38,339 bases of DNA, from positions 1 through 38,339 of the forward strand of contig CALMLJ010000155.1 of the NCBI GenBank assembly GCA_937868025.1, written 5' to 3'. Both the position numbers and the translations under genes were made by a program. Position 1 is the first letter of the stretch; every line of letters starts with the position of its first letter. Source of the DNA: an uncultured Acidimicrobiaceae bacterium (lineage in GTDB: Bacteria > Actinomycetota > Acidimicrobiia > Acidimicrobiales > Microtrichaceae). This document shows, piece after piece, positions 32,656 through 38,339 of this stretch. A model generated the notes under the pieces. The model was not told the DNA's origin. It was given only the letters and a program-made list of their open reading frames with translations, and did no database searches.

Positions 32656-33486
32656 ATGAAGCGGGCGACATCTCACGTTGACGGGTTGACCCGCGTCGAG
32701 CTCTTCGGGTTGGACTTCGTCGACGACACTTCGATCGCCCGGGTTGCCGATCTCGTCCTCGACAGCACCCCTGACGACGTCGAGGGCCACCCGGTGATCG
32801 TGACCCCCAATACCGACCTCCTCCTGCAGGTCACCAAGACGCCCGACGCCCGCATCCGCGAGTTCTTCGCCAAGGCCTGGTGTGTCCTGCCCGACGGCCA
32901 GCCGATCGTGTGGGCGAGCCGAATCCTCGGCTCGCGGCTGCGTTTCCGGCTCACCGGCTCGGACCTGTTCGCCGACCTGTGGCCTCGACTGACCGCCCGG
33001 GCCACCCCGGTGTTCGTGCTCGCCCCGAGCGCAGCGGTCGCCCGCGGACTCGAGGAGTCGAACCCCGCCGCAGCGACGCTGGTGGCGCCGATGCTCGACG
33101 TCGGGTCACGATCCGACCTCGTGGACCTCGCGGCCCAGTGCGTCGCCGAGATCACCGCGGTCGCGGCGAAGGTGGTGATCCTCAGCCTCGGGCACCCCAA
33201 GGACGTGATGATCGCCGACGAGATCCTCCGACAGCTGGACGCGTCACCCACCGCCCTCCCGTTCATCCTCTGTCTCGGCGGCTCGGCCGAGATGTTCCTC
33301 GGCATCCGCAAGCGCGCCCCCCTCTGGGTGCAGAAGTGCTCGGCCGAATGGCTCTACCGCTTCGCCCAGGAACCACGCCGCCTGTTCCACCGCTATTTCG
33401 TCCGTGACATCGGCTTCATCCCGATCGTGTGGCGCGAGTACCAGGCGAAGCGCCGCAACGATGCCGCCGCGGGCCACCGCGCGTGA
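32656..33486 (+). CDS. WecG/TagA/CpsF family (GT26) glycosyltransferase, divergent paralogue
   Basis: This 276-aa protein has TPNTDLLLQVTK near residue 50, VLPDGQPIVWAS with the catalytic Asp near 79, RLTGSDLFADLW near 101, LSLGHPKDVMIAD near 180, and the tail SAEWLYRFAQEPRRLFHRYFVRD. These match the GT26 scheme. It departs from the 27520 protein in the middle: LGA becomes VLAPSAA, and the GSRNGYF segment is missing. It probably transfers a sugar to a lipid-linked acceptor, perhaps with different specificity. ATG 32656 has no ribosome binding site but follows TACCAT at seven bases. The GT2 gene downstream overlaps its stop codon by four bases. Confidence 0.82.
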   Translation: MKRATSHVDGLTRVELFGLDFVDDTSIARVADLVLDSTPDDVEGHPVIVTPNTDLLLQVTKTPDARIREFFAKAWCVLPDGQPIVWASRILGSRLRFRLTGSDLFADLWPRLTARATPVFVLAPSAAVARGLEESNPAAATLVAPMLDVGSRSDLVDLAAQCVAEITAVAAKVVILSLGHPKDVMIADEILRQLDASPTALPFILCLGGSAEMFLGIRKRAPLWVQKCSAEWLYRFAQEPRRLFHRYFVRDIGFIPIVWREYQAKRRNDAAAGHRA

Positions 33487-34355
33487 GCTCGAGGTCCGAC
33501 CATCCGGTCGTGTCCGTCGTGATGCCGATCGGCGGCATCGACGAGTTCCTTCCCCAGCAGCTCGACGCGCTCGCTGAACAAGAATTCGACCAGCCGTGGG
33601 AGCTCGTGCTGTCGATGAACCAGCCCGGCACGACCCATGATCCCGCCGTCGCAGCGCCTCGCCTCCACCCCCTCGCCACGTCGCTGATCGTCGACTCGTC
33701 CGACGAGCGAAGTGCTGCGCACGCACGCAACGTGGGCGCCCGGGCCGCCTCGGCCGATCTGTTGGCCTTCTGCGACGCCGACGACATCGTCGAGCCCACC
33801 TGGCTCCGCGCCCTGGTCGAGTCGCTCGGCTCACATGCCGCAGTCGGGGGCTACCTCGACGAACGACGCCTCTCCCCGCCCGGACAGGAGCGCTGGCGCC
33901 CACCGGCGACGCCCGACGAGCTGCCCTCCTACCTCGGGCACCGCTACCCCGTCTCGGCCAACATGGCAACGACCCGCGAGGCCTTCGACGCCGTCGACGG
34001 CTTCGTCGAGGGCCTGACGCGTTGCGAGGACATCGCGTTCGGCTGGGCGCTCGCCGACGCGGGCATCGACCTGGCGTACGCGCCCGACGCGGTCGTCCAC
34101 TACCGCCACCGGCCGGGCCTGTGGACCATGGTCCGTCAACACCACTACTACGGCATCGGCATGACCGAAGTCATCGAACGACACGGCCTTCCCGGCGGCG
34201 CCCAGCCGTCCGGACTCTTGCAGGCGAACAAACAACGCGTGACACAACGCTCGGTCATCCACATACTGCGACGCGGAGCGATCGCATCGGGCCGACTGCG
34301 CGGGCTGGCCCAGGAACGCCTGACTCGACGCCATCGCACCCAAGCCGCAAGATAG
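33483..34355 (+). CDS. Family 2 glycosyltransferase
   Basis: This 290-aa GT-A protein starts near HPVVSVVMPIGGID. It has ERSAAHARNVGARAA near residue 78 and FCDADDIVEPTW near 97 as its metal-binding motif, followed by TRCEDIAFGWALADAG near 178. No transmembrane helix is evident. GTG 33483 overlaps the stop of the GT26 gene (GTGA), implying coupled translation and successive steps on the same glycan. An Arg-rich tail may contact the membrane. Donor and acceptor unknown. Confidence 0.85.
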   Translation: MSSRSDHPVVSVVMPIGGIDEFLPQQLDALAEQEFDQPWELVLSMNQPGTTHDPAVAAPRLHPLATSLIVDSSDERSAAHARNVGARAASADLLAFCDADDIVEPTWLRALVESLGSHAAVGGYLDERRLSPPGQERWRPPATPDELPSYLGHRYPVSANMATTREAFDAVDGFVEGLTRCEDIAFGWALADAGIDLAYAPDAVVHYRHRPGLWTMVRQHHYYGIGMTEVIERHGLPGGAQPSGLLQANKQRVTQRSVIHILRRGAIASGRLRGLAQERLTRRHRTQAAR

Positions 34356-34366
34356 TCAGTTCATTC

Positions 34367-34387
34367 GGAGCGCCGATCCGGCGCTCC
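34367..34387 (+). terminator. Perfect 8-bp hairpin before the Wzz-like gene
   Basis: GGAGCGCC-GATCC-GGCGCTCC lies 12 bases after the GT2 stop and 18 bases before GTG 34406. The outer TTCGG/CCGAA could extend the structure. Without a T-tract it may partly terminate the transcript or mark a processing site that lowers expression of the next gene. Confidence 0.4.
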
Positions 34388-34405
34388 AACCCGAAAGGTA
34401 AGAGC

Positions 34406-36007
34406 GTGGAGTGGTCCTTCATCGTCGCCGCAGTTCGGCGACGGATCCGGTTCGTCGTGCTGTGCGCCATCCTCGGCGCGGTGCCGGGGCTCCTCAGCAT
34501 CGCCAACTCGGTCAGCTCGTACGAGGCCGTCGCGACCATCGGCATCGCAACGCCGACCTCCGGCGCCGGGGCTGCGGTCGCCGCCAGCCAGCCCGACCGC
34601 TACATCACCAGCCAGCTGTCGGTCGTCACGAGCACCGACACGCTCGACAAGGCGGCCAAGAAGCTGGGCGGCGGCGTCACCGCGAAGCAGATCGCGGAGC
34701 AGCTGACCGTCGAGCAGGAACCGTCCGCCGACATCATCACCGTGAAGGCGACTGCGAGCCGGCCAAAGGCGGCCGCCGCCATCGCCAACGCCATTGCCGA
34801 CGTCTACATCACCGAGGCTGCCTCTCGTGAGGCCGCCGCACGTGCTCCCCGGATCCAGACACTCCAGGACAAGCTCGACGCGATCACGACGCAGCTGACC
34901 ACACCCGACACCGGCATCTACGCTCAGATCACGGCGGCGATGAAGGACCTGATCGCCAAGGCCAACGAGGCCGGCTCCACCGGCTACGTCCCCAGCGAGT
35001 CGCTCGTCGTCCCCGGCCTCGTGCAGCAGCGTGATGCCCTGAACGCCGAGTACAACCGCGTCCTGCAGGCCAAGAACGAGCTCGAGCTCAGCGTCGACGA
35101 CCAGTCGGTGTCATCGCTCATCGAGCGGGCCACGGCGCCCTCGTCACCCACGCAGACGAAGGGCAAGATCATCCTCGCCGGTGGCACGGTCCTCGGCGGT
35201 CTCATCGGCGTCGCGGTGGCGCTGGTGCTCGCCCAGCTGTCGTCCAAGGTGCTCGACGAGGTGTCGGTCGCCCAGATGTTGGGCACGACGGTGGTCGGGG
35301 CGTTCCCCCGCAACCGGGCGCTGCTCGACAACCCGCTCGCCGCGCTCAAGACCACGCCGGCCGATGCCCGCGAGACGATGGAACGGCTGAGCGTCCGCGC
35401 CGAGGCGATGGCCGATCCCGAGATCGACCACGCGCTCACCATCGCCGTCGTCGGCACGCAGCCGGCCGCCGGCACGACCACGCTCACGCTCGCGCTCGCC
35501 CGGCGGCTCAGCCGCTCCGGGTACTCGGTCGTGATCGTCGACGGCGACCTTCGCACCCAGACCGTGTCGGAGATCTTCGACACCGACCCGTCCACCGGCA
35601 TCAGCGCGGTCCTCGCCGCCGAGGTCAAGAAGCCGACGAAGCCGGTCAACTACTTCACCGACACCGACCTTCCCCGCGTCGAGGTGCTCGGCGTCGGCAA
35701 GATCGAACGGCGTGAAGCGTTGCGCCGTGACGCCATCGGTCCGATCCTCGAGGTGGCCCGCGAGCGCGGCCAGATCGTCCTCTACGACGGCGGCAGCCTC
35801 ATGGGCTCGGCCCTCACCCTCTTCGCGAGCAAGGCCGCCGACGTGATCGTGCTCGCCGTTCCGCTGCTCGAGCAGGACCAGGAGATGCTGAGCGAGGTCG
35901 CCGACAACCTCCCGACCGAGCGGAGCCGGGTGCTCGCCGTCACCACGGCGCCCGTGCGCCGTCGTCATCGTCGCCCCGACACCGCCGAGGCCGAGCCCAA
36001 GGACTAG
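34406..36007 (+). CDS. Wzz-like chain-length regulator with degenerate BY-kinase domain
   Basis: This 533-aa inner-membrane protein has a helix at ~15-35, a periplasmic region with coiled coil (~140-235), and a second helix at ~254-277. A cytoplasmic P-loop domain like bacterial tyrosine kinases follows. Wzz proteins set polysaccharide chain length. In the P-loop (residues 350-359) the sequence is GTQPAAGTTT, with Thr where the catalytic lysine of GxGKS/T should be. The A' motif VVIVDGDLRT keeps its Asp, and the B motif is VLYDGGSLMG. The C-terminus lacks a Tyr cluster. Kinase activity is therefore doubtful. GTG 34406 has AAAGG upstream. The acyltransferase gene follows after two bases. Confidence 0.85.
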   Translation: MEWSFIVAAVRRRIRFVVLCAILGAVPGLLSIANSVSSYEAVATIGIATPTSGAGAAVAASQPDRYITSQLSVVTSTDTLDKAAKKLGGGVTAKQIAEQLTVEQEPSADIITVKATASRPKAAAAIANAIADVYITEAASREAAARAPRIQTLQDKLDAITTQLTTPDTGIYAQITAAMKDLIAKANEAGSTGYVPSESLVVPGLVQQRDALNAEYNRVLQAKNELELSVDDQSVSSLIERATAPSSPTQTKGKIILAGGTVLGGLIGVAVALVLAQLSSKVLDEVSVAQMLGTTVVGAFPRNRALLDNPLAALKTTPADARETMERLSVRAEAMADPEIDHALTIAVVGTQPAAGTTTLTLALARRLSRSGYSVVIVDGDLRTQTVSEIFDTDPSTGISAVLAAEVKKPTKPVNYFTDTDLPRVEVLGVGKIERREALRRDAIGPILEVARERGQIVLYDGGSLMGSALTLFASKAADVIVLAVPLLEQDQEMLSEVADNLPTERSRVLAVTTAPVRRRHRRPDTAEAEPKD

Positions 36008-36009
36008 CG

Positions 36010-37140
36010 GTGAACCGCACGCTCGGTTACCGGCCGGGGCTCGACGGCGTGCGCGCCGTGGCCATCGGCCTCGTCCTCCTCAATCACACCGGTCTGTCGA
36101 TCTTCCTCGGCGGGGGCAACGGCGTCATCGTCTTCTTCGTGCTGAGTGGCTTCCTGATCACGAAGCTCATGCTCGAGGAGTGGGACCGGAGCGGAACGAT
36201 CTCGGTCGGCGGGTTCTACGGGCGGCGCGCCGTTCGCATCCTCCCGGCTCCGACGGTGATGCTCGTCGTGCTGCTCGCCGCCAGCTGGGCGATCACCGAG
36301 ACGCCGTCGGAGCACAGCTACCTCCTGAAGGAGATCCTGCTCGCCGCGACCTATCTCACGAACATGAAGCCGCTGCTGCTGAACGACGTGTTCGTCAACG
36401 GCGCCGTCTACGACGGGTTCCTCGGGCACATGTGGAGCCTCGCGGTGGAGGAGCAGTTCTACCTCGTCTGGCCGTTGACGATGATCGCCCTCGCCCTGCC
36501 CAGCCGCAACGCCCGGCGGTCGGTCACCGCGATCGTCGGCGTGGCAGTGGCGATCGCCGTCGTCCGGCTCGGGCTGTACTACCTTCCGGGCCTCGACCCC
36601 GACCTCGCCTCGATCTCGCTCTTCAGCTTCGACGGGTTCGCGCTCGGCGCCGCGATGGCCTTCGCGTTCCATCGCGGCACCTTCCCGGCGTTCGAACGGC
36701 TCCTGTCCCGACCGGCGGTTCCCGTCCTCGCGATCGCGGTGCTCGTCGGTGATCTGCTGGCGGGGCGGGCCACCCACGAGATCTCCTCGCTCTACGTCGT
36801 GTACACCTCGGTCGCGGCAGCGGCGCTCATCGGGCACCTGTTCGTGGCACCGGACTCGTTTGCCTCTCGCTGGGCGTCGTTGCCACCGGTGGTGCTCATC
36901 GGGAAGCTGTCGTACTCCATCTACCTCTGGCACAACCCGATCTGGACGTTCGTCAGCTCGAAGCGGTATCCCGACGTGCCGATCGCCGTCCTGACCCTCA
37001 TCGAGTGGGGCCTCACGGCGGTCGCCGTGGTGTTCTCGTACTACGTGATCGAGAAGCCCGCGATGCGCCTCCGCAAGCGGTTCGCCCACGACGGACCACC
37101 GACACCTGCGCCGGCACCGCTCGCCGTGGCCGACCAGTAG
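36010..37140 (+). CDS. Acyltransferase 3 family (OafA-like) membrane protein
   Basis: This 376-aa protein has about ten hydrophobic helices. It shows the AT3 motifs: RPGLDGVRAVAIGLVLLNH near residue 8 with the R...H pair, VFFVLSGFLITKL near 41 and FYGRRAVRILPA near 68. GHMWSLAVEEQFYLVWPL (~137) is the classic OafA WSLxVE sequence. AT3 enzymes transfer acetyl or other acyl groups to sugars at the membrane. There is no SGNH tail; the C-terminus is Pro/Ala-rich. GTG 36010 has AAGGA upstream and lies two bases after the Wzz stop, so it is the last gene of that operon. Target sugar is unknown. Confidence 0.92.
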   Translation: MNRTLGYRPGLDGVRAVAIGLVLLNHTGLSIFLGGGNGVIVFFVLSGFLITKLMLEEWDRSGTISVGGFYGRRAVRILPAPTVMLVVLLAASWAITETPSEHSYLLKEILLAATYLTNMKPLLLNDVFVNGAVYDGFLGHMWSLAVEEQFYLVWPLTMIALALPSRNARRSVTAIVGVAVAIAVVRLGLYYLPGLDPDLASISLFSFDGFALGAAMAFAFHRGTFPAFERLLSRPAVPVLAIAVLVGDLLAGRATHEISSLYVVYTSVAAAALIGHLFVAPDSFASRWASLPPVVLIGKLSYSIYLWHNPIWTFVSSKRYPDVPIAVLTLIEWGLTAVAVVFSYYVIEKPAMRLRKRFAHDGPPTPAPAPLAVADQ

Positions 37141-37147
37141 GCCGTCG

Positions 37148-37672
37148 TCACCCGAACAGCGTCTGCGTTCTCGTCTCGAGGTCGAGGAGGTAGCGCTTGG
37201 CGTCGAGTCCACCGCCGAAGCCGGTGAGGCTGCCGTCGGATCCGACGACGCGGTGGCACGGCACGATGATCGAGATCGGGTTGCGCCCGTTTGCCGCGCC
37301 GACGGCGCGCACGGCGGCCGGCGACCCGATCGTGCGGGCCTGCTCGCCGTAGCTGCGCGTCTCGCCGTAGGGGATACGGCGGAGCGCTGCCCAGGCGCGC
37401 AGCTGGAACTCCGTGCCGACCGGGTCGAGGGGGACGTCGAACTCGGTCCGCTCGCCGGCGAAGTACTCGTCGAGCTGCGCGACCACGTGGTCGAACACGG
37501 CGGCCACGTCCGGCGGCTCGTCGCCGATCGGCGGCCCGTCGGCGGGGGCACGCCCTCCGGCCTCCTCGGGCCAGGTCAGCGAGCGCAGGCCCTGCTCGCT
37601 CGCCGTGAGCGTGAGCTCGCCGAGGGGGCTCGCGTAGATCCGTCGATGCAGGGTGGTCGATGTCGGTGCCAT
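37148..37672 (-). CDS. ogt: Methylated-DNA--protein-cysteine methyltransferase
   Basis: This 174-aa protein repairs O6-alkylguanine by irreversible transfer to a cysteine. The active site is IIVPCHRVVGSDG with Cys139, preceded by the substrate-pocket motif RAVGAANGRNP (~122-132). The DNA-binding helix-turn-helix region is FQLRAWAALRRIPYGETRSYGE at ~89-110, in sections. ATG 37672 shares one base with the stop codon of the AlkA gene (TGATG). The gene ends seven bases from the convergent acyltransferase stop. The ogt symbol is by family; ada/mgt naming is equally possible. Confidence 0.93.
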   Translation of the reverse strand: MAPTSTTLHRRIYASPLGELTLTASEQGLRSLTWPEEAGGRAPADGPPIGDEPPDVAAVFDHVVAQLDEYFAGERTEFDVPLDPVGTEFQLRAWAALRRIPYGETRSYGEQARTIGSPAAVRAVGAANGRNPISIIVPCHRVVGSDGSLTGFGGGLDAKRYLLDLETRTQTLFG

Positions 37673-38339
37673 CAGGCTGCTTCCTTCTCGGTGGTGGTCG
37701 AGTCGTCCGCCGCCCAGAGGTGATGGACGACGGTGGTGCGCCACGGGGCCCACTCGCGGGATCGCGCCGCCAGCTCGGACGGCCCGATCCCGAGTCGAGC
37801 GGCCCGCTGCCGGACGACGAGGTCGCCGCCGGCCATGACGTCGGGATCGCCGAGCGCCCGCATGGCGACGTAGTCGGCGGTCCAGGGACCGATGCCGGGA
37901 ATGCCGAGCAGGACCTGGCGCGCCTCGGACCGGTCGGCGCCGGGGTCGAGGCGGAGCCGTCCCGACGCCACGGCGTCGCCCAGCTGCACGAGCGCGGCTG
38001 CCCGCTGGCGAGGCAGGGGGAGCGACTCGGGGTCGAGCGCCGCGAGCGCATCGGGCGTGGGGAACAACCGATCCAGCCCGGTGTCCTCGAACGACAGTTC
38101 CTCGCCCAGCTCGGCGACGAACCGGCCGGCGGAACGAATGGACGCAGCGACCGAGACCTGTTGGCCGAGCACGGCGCGGACGGCCATCTCGAATCCGTCG
38201 ACGGCCCCCGGAGAGCGGAGACCCGGACGAGCTGCGACCAGGGGCGCCAGGGCCGAGTCGAGGGAGAGCCGGGCGTCGATCGCCTCGGGATCGGCGTCGA
38301 GGTCGAGCAGTCGGCGGCACCGAGCGACCGCGGCAGTGA
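37672..38339 (-). CDS. alkA: DNA-3-methyladenine glycosylase II (AlkA), 5' end outside window
   Basis: The frame is open to the window edge and about 222 residues are visible, including RRLLDLDADPEAIDARL and SPGAVDGFEMAVRAVLGQQVSV, which match AlkA. The helix-hairpin-helix is LLGIPGIGPWTADYVAMRA and the catalytic Asp is in MAGGDLVVRQRA. It removes alkylated bases from DNA. The start lies to the right of the window. In actinobacteria AlkA is often fused behind an Ada-type zinc/HTH regulatory part, which cannot be checked here. The gene is coupled to the methyltransferase downstream, so both form an alkylation-repair operon. Confidence 0.92.
   Translation of the reverse strand, partial: TAAVARCRRLLDLDADPEAIDARLSLDSALAPLVAARPGLRSPGAVDGFEMAVRAVLGQQVSVAASIRSAGRFVAELGEELSFEDTGLDRLFPTPDALAALDPESLPLPRQRAAALVQLGDAVASGRLRLDPGADRSEARQVLLGIPGIGPWTADYVAMRALGDPDVMAGGDLVVRQRAARLGIGPSELAARSREWAPWRTTVVHHLWAADDSTTTEKEAA

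Overview
The window is gene-dense, GC-rich DNA whose genes use many GTG and TTG starts, GTGA stop/start overlaps and several apparently leaderless promoters. This suggests a high-GC actinobacterium. A marine or aquatic member of the Acidimicrobiia is my best guess, but that is an inference from style, not a search. I see no tRNA, rRNA, CRISPR array, transposase or phage gene.

Most of the window (about 1-37140) encodes assembly of cell-surface or exported polysaccharide, with some unrelated genes interspersed. Left end: a GH9 glycosidase cut by the window edge, a Wzy/WaaL-type O-antigen polymerase or ligase, a flavin-binding NimA-like protein and a CgeB-like glycosyltransferase. Next come an 82-aa protein and a LysR regulator reading from back-to-back promoters. 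Positions 14098 to 6282 (minus strand) hold an eight-gene run: glucose-1-phosphate cytidylyltransferase, an extended SDR, an RmlC-like epimerase, a SAF-domain oxidoreductase, three glycosyltransferases and a PhyH dioxygenase. This looks like a unit that makes a CDP-activated unusual sugar, transfers it and perhaps hydroxylates a product.

The middle (14242-26258) holds an ABC-F ATPase, an ATP-grasp ligase divergent from an MFS exporter, a large membrane GGDEF-EAL protein, and a short promoter-to-hairpin transcription unit without a recognisable gene. It continues with an aminotransferase/HAD phosphatase pair, a GH13 alpha-glucosidase, an auxin-efflux-type carrier and an FKBP isomerase.

The right part (26346-37140) returns to polysaccharide: an unassigned alpha-helical-toroid protein with a WecG/TagA/CpsF transferase, a Thr-rich secreted protein, and a Gfo/Idh dehydrogenase-SDR-GT4 operon. 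Divergent from that operon is a second WecG/TagA/CpsF transferase, followed by a GT2, a Wzz-like chain-length protein whose kinase-like domain lacks the Walker A lysine, and an OafA-type acyltransferase. The right edge is a DNA alkylation-repair pair, an AlkA glycosylase (cut by the window edge) and an O6-alkylguanine methyltransferase.

Starts were re-chosen from ribosome binding sites, overlaps and promoter positions, so many genes are shorter than the longest open frame. Domain assignments come from reading motifs by eye; no database search was possible.
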